Shown: piece after piece, positions 46,163-58,350 of the stretch | Numbering within the stretch: position 1 is the first letter of the stretch | How the letters are laid out: the number at the start of each line of letters is the position of its first letter | Source of the DNA: Lunularia cruciata | Taxonomy: Eukaryota; Streptophyta; Marchantiopsida; Lunulariales; Lunulariaceae | Length of the DNA stretch: 64,000 bases | Reading direction: 5' to 3' | Assembly: GCA_948567375.1 (NCBI GenBank) | Contig: OX419756.1 | Coordinates: forward strand, 32,316,333 to 32,380,332 | Made by a program: the position numbers and the translations under genes | The notes under the pieces: model-generated | Databases searched by the model: none | What the model was told of the DNA's origin: nothing | What the model saw: the letters and a program-made list of their open reading frames with translations, nothing else

Positions 46163-47882
46163 TGTGACAACCTAGCAAGTATCACATTTGCAAAAGTTGA
46201 TGAGTAATTGTTTGTTCCCATAGAGATATTGTTCAAGAATGTTCAAATACAAAGTGAAGTAGAACAATGTAGTTCTTCTTGACTTTGTCTTTAATCTCTT
46301 GGGTAGAAACAACACTCAAAAGAGAGTAACAAGTGCTCAATAGCAACTCTTGTCACAATTACAAGTCATGCAAAATCACAATTCTTCAGATCCTCTCCAA
46401 ATTGATGTTGATTGTGATGATTTAATTGATATGAATAAGGGTATTTCACCATGAAATGACTTCACCTTGGAATTTCATTCCATCCATCTATTGAAGGTAC
46501 AACTTCTTCAATCAAAATTACTTCTCATCAGTCTCTTGCCTTGCACTCACAAATGATTGATACTATTAATACTACAATTCTTCACAAATCCATCAAGGCA
46601 TCTTTTTTATTGCATTTCACTCAAGATCAAACACATAGAGGGTAATTGGAGCTGTAGAATCTAACATCTAACACACTTTGAATTGCAATCCAAATGTCTC
46701 TACACACTCACAAACACAAACAAAAGAATGATACTTGGAATTAAGCAAAAATGACAAGCATTGAGTTCAATGCTATGCTTTATGCAACTTCAATAGTGAA
46801 TATAACACATTTCAAATGACTGCTTTAAAAAGACAAAGCACTCAGCAATTACAAGAACTATCTAAACTACTTCAACTACTTACAAATCTTCAAATGCAAA
46901 TCATTAGATTTCCTATTTGTAGCACTTCAAATCTGAAAATTGTTACACTACTCGGATCCAAGTACTACCTCAACTTTGGCTTCTACACCCAAATTACCTA
47001 CAAGTTCCTCTTTCACTCTAGGTTCATCTAATAGGTACATCTTCCTCTACTATAGTCTCTTCTTCAGTCTAGACTAAGATTGACGTCATTTATATACTAA
47101 CTACATTATCCTTCTCTACTCTTACTTCTTTAGTGAACTTGGGTAACTCACCCAAAGTCACCTGCACTCTGACCTTGACTACTTTGGGTCAATTTACTAC
47201 ACTTTTGCTTAGTCTACAGCAAATTTTATCTAATTCTGACCTAACAAAATCTAATCTAAGACAAACATCATCTCCCACTTCAATAATCTTTCTCTCTACT
47301 CTATTCCTAAGGCAAATTAACAATTAATCCAGATCAACATCCTTTGCCTTTCATTTTCAAGTCTCATGCACCAACAATTTGAGTTCATGTAGGTAAGACT
47401 CATCAAATTGCACTTTGGCTCTAGTGTTGAGCCACAAATTGCAATTTGGCTATAGACTTCAAGCATCACCTTCAATTTGATGACAATCTCCTCCATTGAT
47501 CCCAATACTTCCTTTTGTGAGATTGTGAGATTTGCTCATCTTGAGTCACCTCCTTCAACTTATCCCAAAGCACCTTCAACTCCTCAACATGCTTTGCCTC
47601 TCTTCAACCTGGTGAACAACTTGAGCTTCTGCACTTTTGATCAGATCTTGCAACCTTTCTTCTTCATGCCCTCAACTTGCAAGTTCTCATTGCCATGCTT
47701 GATTCTTCTCCATGGCAATTGATCTCAACTCCTCCAATGCCTACTCATGTATTAGTGTTTTGGTCTTAGAGTACATCACTTCTAGTTGAGCATCATCAAA
47801 TGTTGGCTTCAATTTCTTGAACAATGCCTTCTGCTCCTTCAGCTCTTCCTTTTGTCATTCCAAGAAACCTCTATGCTTCTCA

Positions 47883-47887
47883 AAACT
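47883..47887. other. Target duplication AAACT, left
   Basis: AAACT is repeated at 51677-51681 and brackets the plus-strand giant LTR. Confidence 0.85.
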
Positions 47888-48301
47888 TGTCGTGCCCACA
47901 TTTTTTGTTTTTCTCAAAAAAGAGAAGAAGAAGTGTATAGAGAAGTTGGATTGCGCCAATATGGCCAAAGAAGGCAAAGAAAAGAGTCTTCGGGATGAAA
48001 CCCGAAGTAAAGTGACTTCGGGTCATAAGGCAAAGTACTCGGAAATGCCCTATCAGCATACAACCCGAAGTAAGGAGTCTTTGTATCGGGGGGAGCTCAA
48101 CCCGAGGCAAAGTCAGTCTAACAACCTTTCATCGGGGCAAGAAATTCAAGAAGGGACCGTTCAAAAACCGGTGGCCCATACGCGCAAAGTTTGATTGACA
48201 GTGACAGGTGCATGCAGGAGGTGTGATTTCTTGGTAGAAACTCGAAGTGAAGAAAGACAAAGAAAATGCAACTCTATAAAAATTGAACTGGCAACAACGC
48301 A

Positions 48302-49315
48302 ATGTCGAGTAATTTTCCTTTGCCATTGAGAAGTCGTCCTGCACGTGATCATGGGAAGAGAAATAGAGTTGGAAACGTGCTAATGTGTAAGGGAGAAGTT
48401 GCAAGAGTGAAACCGAGAGACAGTGAGAAAGCAGGAGAGATGGGAGGAGGAAAGAAGAACTCCCAATTTGCAGTGAGAAATCATGCGATTTGGAGATTAG
48501 ATGTGATGACGAGGATCAAAGTCTTGAGCCGACTTTGGATCACCTTCTTGGCGTGGAATTGGAACGTGAGTTTTCCAGGTTTCATGACAGAGATCATCAA
48601 GAGCAAGTGTCTCGATGGACCCAAGGAAGAAGGGAAGAGAGGAAATCCGGCTTGTTGGACAGAGTCGGATTGGAGACTAGTACTCGGGAAGGAAGCAGGC
48701 TCGGAGCAGGGGGCCATATTCTTGGGGAAGGGAGAGATAGCCCAAGAAACCCAAGAAGTGAGGGATGGATTCTAGTCAAAGCGGACAAAGAATGGGTACA
48801 AAGTGGAGAGTTACAAAGACCCTATCAAGAGGGGAATTGTGAGTCCTCTGATGGCAATCTTGAAGCCAGAGACAACAACCTATGTGATGAAACACCAAGT
48901 GGTGTTCTTTTACAAATTGTTTGCAAGAGAACCGATCAATTGGGCAAGGTGTTTCCATAGGAGAACGCAACAAATGGTATGGAATCTACGGGATAAATTG
49001 CCTCCACACTACATCGTGCTATTTGCAACTCATTTCTACCTTGGGTTGAATTTGCTGAACTCGGCGGAGCAAACTCGGATGGTGTCGCATTTCCATCTCA
49101 ATTTGAGAAAGGAGGTCAATGTAGAGGAGCAGCAATACATCTTGCAAATCAGAAGCACCGACGAGTACTACAAGAAGATGGGGAAGAATGTGGAGATCGA
49201 AGTGAGTACTCCAAAATCAAAGAAGAGAAGTTGGCAAGGCAAAGCCAAAGATACGACAAAACCTCGGAAGACAAGAAGAGGAAACCCGAGGCAAGGCATG
49301 GTGGTGATCGAGTAG
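48302..49315 (+). pseudogene. LTR-borne coding region, globular part (fossil)
   Basis: Plus-strand frames with basic start, then a segment with KVLSRLWITFLAWNWNV and WTESDWRLVLGKEAG, then SYKDPIKRGIVSPLMAILKP, FFYKLFAREPINWARCFHRR and FYLGLNLLNSAEQTRMVSHF. The same phrases recur in every family-2 LTR. I do not recognise the domain. The general design (globular part then coiled coil, linked to gypsy elements) recalls the plant protein family called putative gypsy-type transposon, but I cannot confirm this. It lies wholly inside the LTR. Confidence 0.6.
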
Positions 49316-49504
49316 GAAGATGAAGACTCGGAAGCTGAAGCCAAGTGCAAGTCCAAAGACTTGAAACACAAGGAGGAGCCCAAGCTAACGCTATAGAGTG
49401 GAAATACGAGTAGCAACAGCGATGAGGGTGGAGAAATGACATTGGCGCCAGCTGTTGCAGAGGAAGAAGAAGAAGTGCATGCATAGATCAAAATCAAGGA
49501 AACC

Positions 49505-50878
49505 ATGAAGTTGGAAGATGACGTACCCAAGGCAGAAGAGAAGAAGATTGCGGTTCAGAGAGGAGTTTGCACGAGACTCAAAGCAAAGTGTGATGTAGGT
49601 CCAAGTAACGTGAAAGAAGAGGTGAATGAAAGCTCAAGAAGCAAGGCGTCAATGCCGATACAAAGACTGCAGAGAAGAAGGCAAGTATCGGATGAAGAAG
49701 AAGTGCGAAGAGAAGTGGCTATGCAAAAAGAGGTAACCCCGAGTGATGGAGTCGAGTACCTATGGGAGGTGGTGTGTCCATTGCTAGTGAAGATAGAGCA
49801 CAAGAAGAAGGAGATGCAATCAACTTGTCCAAAGGTGAAGACTGTCTTGCAGGTGTTATCAAGATTAGAAGAAGAGAACTCGAGGTTGAAGAAGAGTATA
49901 ACCTAAGGTGAGGAGGAAAGGGAAGTACTCCAAGCGGAAGCAGTAATGATGACTCATGTAATTGAAGACCTGAAGAGAGAAGTGAGTTATTGAGAAGATC
50001 TTATTAGGAAGAGTGACACAGCAAGGGAAAGACAAGTAGCAGAGTACGAGATTTTGAAGCAGCAGTTTGTTGATTCAAGGGTAGAAGTTATCCATGCTAT
50101 GGCGAGAGTAGCAGCAAAGGATCAAGAGCTTGAAAGGGTGATGGAGAGCATAGAGGAGAAGAAGCAACTTTGGCAAAGAGAGTTGGCAGCACGGTATAGG
50201 GAAGAAGAAAGATTACAAGAGTTACTTCGTAATCAGGAGGAGAAGGTTGTACAGAAGGAGAAAGAGAAGGAGACGGTGAAAGCCGAGTTCGAGGCAAAAT
50301 TGGCCATGTATAGGGAGGATTGGCTTGCAGATCAAGAGTGAGAAAGAAAAATGAGATTGGAGCCGTTGAAGGAGATAGTCCTCAAGATGAACGTGATGTT
50401 GAGTATAGAGGCCAATGTTCAAATTGAAGAAACAAGGCTACACGAGTTGAAGTTGTTGGTGCAGGAGACGAGGCAAAGACAAGTAAAAGACATTGATTTG
50501 AATGCCTTGTTGATCTGTTTAAGAACTCATGTAGACAAGAAGATCTTAGAAGTAGAGGACAATATTGTGATTAGATTAGATTTAGTGGAAATAGAGATAG
50601 ATAAACTTTGGAAAGATGTTAGAGCCAAACCCAAAGTAGATAACATAGGAGTGTAGATGTCTTTGGAGTTAGAGATGGAGACATTGGAGAAGAGTGGGTC
50701 AAGAGATGAAGAGTTAGATAGATTACCCACTAGTGCAATTTCAGATCAAGAAAGAGAATTGTTGGATCTGGTAGAAGAAGTAAAAGATATGAAACCCGAG
50801 GACAAAGTAGTAGGAAGTAAATTTACTTTGGGTTCAGGTTTGAAAGCCAATGATGAAGTAGACATTGGATCGGAGTAG
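49505..50878 (+). pseudogene. LTR-borne coding region, coiled-coil part (fossil)
   Basis: Highly charged frames rich in Glu, Lys and Arg with heptad-like spacing, for example DQELERVMESIEEKKQLWQ and EEKVVQKEKEKETVKAEFEA at about 50130-50300. Later frames to 50878 include HELKLLVQETRQRQVKDIDL and an acidic end. A long coiled coil is the simplest reading, perhaps for self-association. The matching part is present in reverse in the LTRs at 2561, 20071 and 33872. Confidence 0.6.
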
Positions 50879-52596
50879 TAACAGTTCTTGAGATATGAAG
50901 AGGCAAATATGAAGAGGTGCATTGTCATTTTGGATCTGCAAGTTAGAAAAGTTGTTGTAGAACAGTATAGTTGTTAGAACTGTCAATTATTTCACTATTT
51001 AAGAGTGGCATTTGCAGTCTTATGTTGTTCAGTGCTCATAATTTTTGAGAATAGATAAAGCAAAGTGCTATGAAGCAGTGCTTGTTGCTTGAGCTTGATT
51101 CCAAGTATCAACTTTATGTCTATGTTTGTGAATGTTTGAAGAAATTCGAAGTGTAAGTTAGTGTGCTTGTTGGATGTTGGATTCCACAACCTTGATCTTC
51201 ATTCTGTGTGTTTGATCCTGAGTGAAGTGCAATCAAAGCAATGCCTTGAGAGACCTGAGAGGAATTGTAGTGTTGGTAGTATTTTTCATTTTTGAGTGCA
51301 GTGCAAGGTTGATGTGAAGCAATTTTGATCGAGGAAGTTGTGCCTTCAGTGGAAGGGTAGAACACAATTTTGAGGTGAAGTCATTTTGCAATGAAGTGCC
51401 GCTTTTGGGAGAGCCTAAATCATCACAATCAAGATTGTTTGGAAAGATTTGTTGGAGTTGTGATTAAGGAGTGTGAAATTTGTGACAAGATTGCGAGTCA
51501 ATGCTTGTTACTCTCTTTTGAGTGTGGTTTCTACCTAAGAGATTAAAGACGCAACCAAGAAGAATTGCAAGTGTTATTGTTTGACTTTGTATTTGGAAAT
51601 TTTGGACTCGTATCTCTGCGGGAACGAACTTTACTTACCCGATTACCGCAAAAGTGATATTTGCCGGGTTGTCACAAAACTCTCTTACAACTCTTTTAAA
51701 CTTTGTTGGAAAATCAGGTTTCTACCTTACACCCATTCTTTGTGTGAGGTGCATTGAAACTATTGTTCAACTCCTCAATTTCCTATACAAGGCCACACTT
51801 GTGATTGAAGGTGATTCTTGTTGAATCTCCTACATCTCTATCTGACATAAGTCTCCAATCCAACTCAATCCATCAAGCTAGATTTCCTATCTTCACTTCT
51901 GCCTTGAGATTGTATATGCCATGTACCCTTGAAAACTCAAGTTCTAGTTCCAAGCAAAAACATGATCTAAAGTTGGCTCAAGACTTTGATCCTAGCTAGC
52001 ATATCTAACCTTCAAATTGTAGGATCTAAACCACAAGTGCTTGAACCTATTAAGTACCCTTCATTGGTATTGTGCATTCACTTGCTAATGGTTTTTCACA
52101 AATCAAGCTTGGGATTTAGCTTGTGATTCTAATTCTCCCATAACAACTCTTCAAAGGGATAGAATATCGGTTCAACATTGTAAATTCCCCTTGATGAAGT
52201 CTCAATTTTATAATACTCTGATTTGCAGTCATTCTTTAGTTAAGCCTTAATCAAAACTCATACCTACTACATGACTTACTCTTCTCACTCTCAAATTTAT
52301 CCTCACACAAAGTTGCCATTTTTGTTGAATGTACCTTCTTGGTTGGTACGGCCTGAGTTAAAGCTATTAAGGTGTCTTTGATGGGGTTGATCATTCCAAT
52401 GCAAAGTAACTTTACTTTGGGTCTACTGCCTTCCAATATGATCCAATTCCTTCTTCCTCTAACACAAAGTTGACTTCTTTGAGTTGGATCCAAACCCACA
52501 ATTCTTCTTTTCTTTCTTCCATTTGGCTTCAATTTGGCTTCAAAAAAACACTTTTCTTAAAACTAACAAAATTTTTAAAAAAATACAAGTATCACA

Positions 52597-53927
52597 CTTG
52601 GTCACAAACCACACATATGGCAAGAAATAATTGTACATTTGTCTTCATAGCATGCCACCAATAATGACTCTAGAGTAGACTATATGTATTCTTTACTCTT
52701 AAATGTCCTAGCTCCTCATGAGCATGACAGACAAATTGTGGCCTTTGAGATGGAAGTGGTACTACTTGCACTCTACCCTTCTCCCAAACACAAAGAAGAT
52801 GTCTACCTTCCAATCTAAACTACCTAGCTTGTTGAAGAACATGGTCTGTGAACGGGCGTGTCTCTAACTTAGGATGAACCCATTGCTCACTAGAGAACTC
52901 AATGAGAGAGAGATAGTTGCAAATGAAAGGATGATGAGTACCTCTTCACTCCTAGTTTATTTACTTGTGAAATATTTATGCACTAAAGTTACTAATTACT
53001 AGAGTAACTTAAGTTACTAGGCTAGAATTCAAGTAAAGTCAAAAAAGTATAAAGGAATACCCACCCACATGGGCATATTTCACTAAGCATGTGATCTTAT
53101 CTTGACATAACCACTAAGTCAAGGATTCCTTCACATGTGCTATCCTTAGACTATAGAAGAATCCAAACCAAAAAGGCTTGCGGGGCCAAGAGTTCTCAAC
53201 TCTTTCCTCAAAGCCAAACACCTAGGAATAATACCAAGTCAATACACTAGAATCCAAAATAGTGGTGCTCATCTTTTCCACTTCCTCTAAAGTAAAGTCC
53301 CTTCTATCTTAGCTATGACTAACTTTAGCTAATCATGACTAATGTAGAACCATCTTTTATCTCTATATAAATAATATCTCTCAAGTATTTGTAATACCAA
53401 ACTAAATATCATAATACCATACACATGCACAAATGGGTGTTATATGTATCTCTCTTTGGTACCAACTATGCCACCCACAACACCAATGCACAAATAATCC
53501 ATCACTAAGTCATCAACATAAATGTCTTACTTAATTGTACCAATATCTCTACACCCTTTGGATCTATGATCTCAATAATTTCTCTTATATTCACTTAGAG
53601 AGATATCACCAAACCCTCCCAAAATATACATAAAAAGGTAGATGCATGCCAACTTGGCACATCTACTCATTTGTCTCACCATACCAACATGCTATGGTCT
53701 GATCCTATTGGCTAGGACATGGGTTTCTACTCAACCCATTTGCATCACAGTTCACCACTCCAAGGTTGTGAATAACCATGAAATCATACTCCTATAAAAT
53801 AAGAGCCCATCATGCAAGGTTCCTTGAAAGCTTGTTTGACTCCATCAACCACTTCAATGATTGATGATAAGTGATAAGAGTGATAGGGTTCCTAAATGGG
53901 TAACATTGTAAATGTGCTATTTCCCAT
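52597..53927 (-). mobile_element. Old family-1 pol fragment, split by a solo LTR
   Basis: Segments 52597-52846 and 53446-53927 match 38505-39210 of the family-1 element (integrase side to RNase H). Its outer junctions with giant LTRs are the same as those of 1852-2560. The inner 599 bp are a family-3 solo LTR. Strongly decayed. Confidence 0.82.
52847..53445 (-). mobile_element. Solo LTR of family 3
   Basis: On the minus strand it matches 55242-55917: AACACCCATTTGTGCATG at its start, GTCATGATTAGCTA, and TTCTCTAGTGAGCAAT near its end. It is absent from the otherwise similar fragment at 1852-2560, so it arrived after that block was duplicated, or in this copy only. Flanking duplication is degenerate. 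Confidence 0.82.
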
Positions 53928-54759
53928 TATGACAACTTAACAAGTATCACTTTGTTAGTAATTGATAAGTAGTCATTTGTTCCCACAATGATACTAATAC
54001 AAAATTATCAAAGATAAAGTAAAATGTCACAAACAATACTTCTTGATTGCATCTTTAGCCTCTTGGGTAGAAAACATACCCAAAAGAGAGTAACAAGTGC
54101 TAGATTGTAGTCTTGTCACAAATTACAACACCCATAATCACAACTCTTCAAATTCTTTCAATCTTGATTGTGATGATTCAGTTTTCCCAAAGAAGGCTAC
54201 TTCACCATGGAATGACTTCACCTCAGAATTGCATTCCACCCCTTCACAAAGGCACAACTTCCTCAATCAAAATTACTTTGCATCAATCCAACACTATGAT
54301 CACAATTGCAAGATACTACAAACACTACTATTCCTCACAGATTTTTCAAGGCATTTTCTCAATTGCTATCCACTCAAGATCAAACACAGAAAATGAAAAT
54401 TAGAGCTGTAGAATCCAACATCTAACATAGTAAGACTACAATTTGAACTTCTCCAAACACTCACAAACACACTTATAGGATTGATACTCAAAATTAAGTT
54501 GAAATAACAAGCACTGAGTTACAACACTTCAGTTTACTCAACTTTAAAAAGATAAATATAGACAACATAACTTTGTGAATGCCTCTTTTAAGTAGGTAGA
54601 CCACTGATAGTTCTCTAAACTACGTAAACCACTTCAATTGCTACTTTACCAACTTGTAGATCCAAAATGCCATTCCACTTCTTCATATTTGCCTCTTCAA
54701 ATGTCAAAAATATTACTAATCCAATTTGATGTCTACTTTACTTTGGCTTCTACAGTCAA
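53928..54759 (-). mobile_element. Giant LTR 3' part (family 2)
   Basis: It starts TATGACAACTTAACAAG and covers the 3' non-coding part of the LTR until a plus-strand giant LTR starts at 54760. Its low junction with family-1 sequence equals that at 2560/2561. No coding part is left. Confidence 0.75.
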
Positions 54760-55241
54760 TGTGATACCCACATTTTTTGGTTTTGTTATATTTTGAAGAA
54801 GTGTATAGTCAAAGTTGAATTGAACCTGAATGGCAACAAAAGAAGGAGAAGTGTGTCTTCAAGTTGAACCTAAAGTAATTTACTGCATGTTGGGAAAGAA
54901 GAATGTGTGATTATCATTGAAGAGTGACCGAGGAATGACCTTGTAGCAAAGAACCATAAAATTGAGACTTCACTGAGGGGATTTCAAAATGTCACACAAG
55001 TATCCTATACAATTGAGAAGTTGACCCAAAGGAGTGCTTGTGACAAAGATATCTGAGAGTTTGATGTTTAGCAATCCTAAGAGACTTAGAATCTTGCATC
55101 TAAGAGATGGAAGAATTATCTTTCAACTACCACAAGTAAGAGATCACATGATGCCAATGAGTGGTGAGGAGAAGAAGAGTCCCTTACTTGTAGTGAGAAA
55201 TCCTATGATTTGGAGGTTAGGAACCTATTATAGCAAGGATC
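54760..55241 (+). mobile_element. Giant LTR 5' part (family 2)
   Basis: It starts TGTGATACCCACATTTTTTG, the family start, and runs for about 480 bp until the family-3 LTR interrupts it. It is shortened relative to the copy at 47888. The rest of this LTR was not found within the window. Confidence 0.72.
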
Positions 55242-55917
55242 TTTAACACCCATTTGTGCATGTGTGTGGTATTGTAATATTTAGCTTGGTATTACAAGTA
55301 CTTGAAAGAGATTATTTATATAGAGATAAAGGATGGTTCTACATTAGTCATGATTAGCTAGAGTTAGTCATAGTTAAGATAGCGGGGACCTTACTTTAGA
55401 GGAAATGGAAAACATGAGCATCACTATTTTGGATTCTAGTGTGTTGACTTGATATTATTCCTAGGTGTTTGGCCTTGAAGAAAGAATTGAGAACTCTTGG
55501 GCCTACAAGCCTTTTTGTTTAAGATTCTTTTATACTCCAAGGAAAGCCCATGTGAAGGAATCCTTTACTTAGTGGTTGGGTCAAGATAAGATCACATGCT
55601 AGTGGAATATACCCATGTAAATGGATATTCCTTTTTAGTTTTTGACTTTACTTGACTTTTAGTCTAGTAACTTGAGTTAATACGTAATTAGTAACTTTGG
55701 TGCATAACTATTTCATAAGTATATAAACAAGGGCATCATCCTTTCATTTGCAACTATCTATTTCTCATTGAGTTCTCTAGTGAGCAATATCTTGAGTCTT
55801 GGAGTGTTAGCCTCGGAGGAGTATGATGGAGTTGGGGTTCCTTGCCTTCTTAGTTCATGGTGCACTACCATAATAGCTATCAGAGATTATTTTGAGTGAG
55901 AGACAGGCCGGCTCACA
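55242..55917 (+). repeat. 5' LTR of the family-3 element
   Basis: About 676 bp, starting TTTAACACCCATTTGTGCATG and ending GGCTCACA. It matches the minus-strand solo LTR at 52847-53445 apart from a segment near the 3' end. A TATAAACAAGG sequence near 55720 could be its TATA element. Confidence 0.75.
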
Positions 55918-55921
55918 TTTT

Positions 55922-55939
55922 TGGTTCCGTTGCCATGAC
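55922..55939 (+). other. Primer-binding site of family 3 (Asp-tRNA-like)
   Basis: TGGTTCCGTTGCCATGAC five bases after the LTR resembles the complement of the 3' end of tRNA-Asp (TGGCGCCGTTGCCGGGGA), matching at TGG and CCGTTGCC. This primer is common in plant gypsy elements. Confidence 0.6.
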
Positions 55940-56879
55940 CTCTCTAGAAGGCAAGATAATATTTTGTGTATAATTCTATATTAGACAAAAAGAGGCTATG
56001 AGAGCTCACTTGGAGACCACTTAAGTGGAGGAGGGGGCTGAACTTATGTTAGAGAATTTTGACCCATTTGTATACTCTATTGCTCACTATGATGTCTTTG
56101 AGGTGATTTTATATATCTTGTACACTTGAAAGGATTTGGAGAGATTGTGTGAGGTGAATTGTAGATTTTGGGGATTAAGGTGATTTTGGGTAAAATCTAA
56201 AGTTTGGGATCTGGACTTAGAAATTTTTACACATGATAGCTTGGTTTATCCTTCAGTCATCACATTCAAGAATATTGTGAGACCTGCTATGCGCATTGGG
56301 CTAGAATTTTTGAAAGTTGATGGGGTAAACTGCTCCCGCAATTGCATGCTCTCTAGAAAATTGTATAGAGTCTGCCATTTCCTTAATTTTCAATGGATTG
56401 AAGTGAAACTTTCCAAGAAACTCAATTGCATTATATCCTATCTTTTGACACAAAAATTAGACAAAGATCATTCTTGAGCAAAGAGTTATAAGTTTTTAAA
56501 GTGAGGTGTGTGGTTTTTATACCAAATCTGAAATATGTGTGCTGAATAGAAAGGTGCCTAGGCCAAATGGCTCAATGAAAAGATCTGAAATTTTTCAGGG
56601 AGTGATTTCCTGGAGTTGTTATTAAGTGCATAGAATTTTAGAGTATTATAAAATACCAATTTTGCGAGATTTAACTGACATTTTGAAGAAGGGTCAATTC
56701 TACAGAGTTTAGATTTCATGCTCGAGAAGTGTGAGGGCAACAATAAACATATTTGAATGTTTAGACTCATCTTGGGAACGTGGAGGGTCCACCAAGAGTG
56801 GAAATTGAGGTTATGAAAGGTTCTCCAAGGGTTTGAGGTGATTTTAGGGTGGATTTAAGGAAATGAGAGTTTACAATAG

Positions 56880-57253
56880 AATTTGAAGAGTGTGTTGAGA
56901 GGATCCAAAAACCTATACCACTTGGACAAAAGAGTGGGTCTAAGTGCTTTCTATGTGGAGAGAAAGGACATAAGGCAAGTTCATGTCCATTGACCTTTGA
57001 GACCAAGAGATTGAGCAAAAGGAGAGGATTGCTTGATTTGGGTTTGCATGTTGAACCTTATTCACCAAGATTAGGAGGGAGAAGATCTAAGACCAAGGAG
57101 TTGTGTGCGGTTTGTGGAGTGGAAGGACTTTTAAAAGGACATAAGTGTACTAGAGTAAAAGCACTTTTGGACACTTTGGTAAAGAATCTTGGAGAGAGTC
57201 TTAGTACAGCTACAAAAATACTACCACCTTTATCAGCTAGTTCTCAAGATTAG
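56880..57253 (+). pseudogene. Zinc-knuckle frame upstream of family-3 gag (fossil)
   Basis: The reading contains SGSKCFLCGEKGHKASSC, a perfect C-x2-C-x4-H-x4-C knuckle, then a basic stretch and CAVCGVEGLLKGHKC. It precedes the Gag domain instead of following it. It could be an extra leader frame of family 3 or a leftover of another element. Confidence 0.6.
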
Positions 57254-57482
57254 TGATGGAGATAATCTTTCAACTTATGGATAAACTATCCATGAGAGTC
57301 CAATTAATATGCATTTTAGGATTTGATGTTGCTATAAAAATCTTGGAGCAACCTGAACCTTTTGTGCTCCCTAAGGTGGATTATTCTCAAATAGTGTTAG
57401 TCATGTACATACTCTATTAGTTATAGAGTGAGTGAAAGAAAAAACAAAAATTGAGAGAAAAGAAAGATAGTGAGGAGTTAAG

Positions 57483-58350
57483 ATGGGGAAACTTCCGGTT
57501 TTCTTTGGCAAGGATGGAGAGGATGTGGAAGCCTTTGTGAGAGACTTGAAGAGAGCTTGCATAGGAAAAAATGAGAGGAGAAAGAATGAGTGGGCCTCAT
57601 TATTACCAGATTTCTTTGAGAATACAACACTTACATGGTATGAATCAGAATACCAAAAGAGAGAGAGGAGAGATGGAGAAGAACAGTCTTGGGAGAATTT
57701 GACTTTAGCACTCATTGAGACCTTTCTTCTAGATGAGAGTTATGAGAGATTGATGAGTGAGGTTACCTTTCTTAAACAAGGAGATGGAGAGAGTCTATGT
57801 AAAAAGAGTGGAAAAGTTAAAGTCCAGATTTCACATAGTGTTGAGGAAGGGTGGGGATGATGTGGAGTCTACTATGATTTGCATAGGAAGCATGCTCAAC
57901 AAGAATTTTGTGGGAAGGTTGAGACCAAAAATTAGAAGCAAGGTGAGATATGAGAAACCTTCTTCCAAGGTTGAAGCTATCAAGATTGCAATTTGTATGG
58001 AGTAGAGTTTGGAAGAGGATGAGAGTGATTTGGTGGTGAAGGAGGTTGTGCATCCTCCTCAAGGCTATAAGTATGGTGGAACTTCCAAAACTTTGGTGGC
58101 AAGGGTTGCACCACAAGAAGTAGTTGCTCTTATTCTTGCCCCTCTACCAAATGATCCAATTCAAACCATCACAAAACAACTTGCAGATCTCAAGATCAAT
58201 GTGGTCCAACTATGGGAAGAGAGAGCTGGATCTGAATGAAGGAAGAGGGCCTAGGACTTATGGAAACTATCCATATAGAGGAGGCCAACCAACCAACAAT
58301 TTCAATGATAGAAATTGTTTTGGTTGTGGAGGAAGTGGCCATATCCAAAG
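57483..58350 (+). pseudogene. Gag part of the family-3 element (fossil)
   Basis: It starts MGKLPVFFGKDGEDVEAFVR and has TWYESEYQ, SWENLTLALIETF and VTFLKQGDGESL, a retrotransposon Gag domain. Near 58310 a zinc knuckle begins (CFGCGGSGH) and is cut by the family-1 insertion at 58351. The copy is broken. Confidence 0.8.

Larger units (their letters stand above)
47888..51676 (+). mobile_element. Giant solo LTR (family 2), best preserved copy
   Basis: 3,789 bp, starting TGTCGTGCCCACATTTTTTG and ending GGGTTGTCACA, with a perfect 5-bp duplication AAACT. It has no LTR of its own at its ends and no pol, so it is a solo LTR. Many CG sites survive here (CGAAGT, CGGG) where other copies read TG or CA, making it the youngest family-2 copy in the window. 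It contains a long coding region split by a handful of breaks, described in the next two entries, and about 800 bp of 3' non-coding LTR sequence. Confidence 0.85.
46163..52596 (-). mobile_element. Giant solo LTR (family 2) with target duplication CTTGG, split by another giant LTR
   Basis: Ends are TGTGACAACC at 46163 and AAGTATCACA at 52596; CTTGG flanks both (46158-46162 and 52597-52601). LTR sequence is 46163-47887 and 51682-52596, about 2.6 kb, so it is internally shortened. Coiled-coil coding remains lie at about 47317-47860 (minus). It is old and broken. Confidence 0.85.
55242..58350 (+). mobile_element. Family-3 gypsy-like element, interrupted by the second family-1 copy
   Basis: It begins with an LTR (55242-55917), then a primer site, a leader, a zinc-knuckle frame and a gag. 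At 58351, inside the Gag zinc-knuckle region, the second family-1 element starts, and the remaining part would lie beyond the window. Gag type and Asp-tRNA-like primer site point to Ty3/gypsy. Several breaks are present. Confidence 0.75.

Noticed and set aside
47888-51676. A host coiled-coil gene cluster repeated through the window
   Set aside because: The unit has TG...CA ends and 5-bp target duplications, and lies next to a polypurine tract and gypsy pol at 4921, so it is an LTR.
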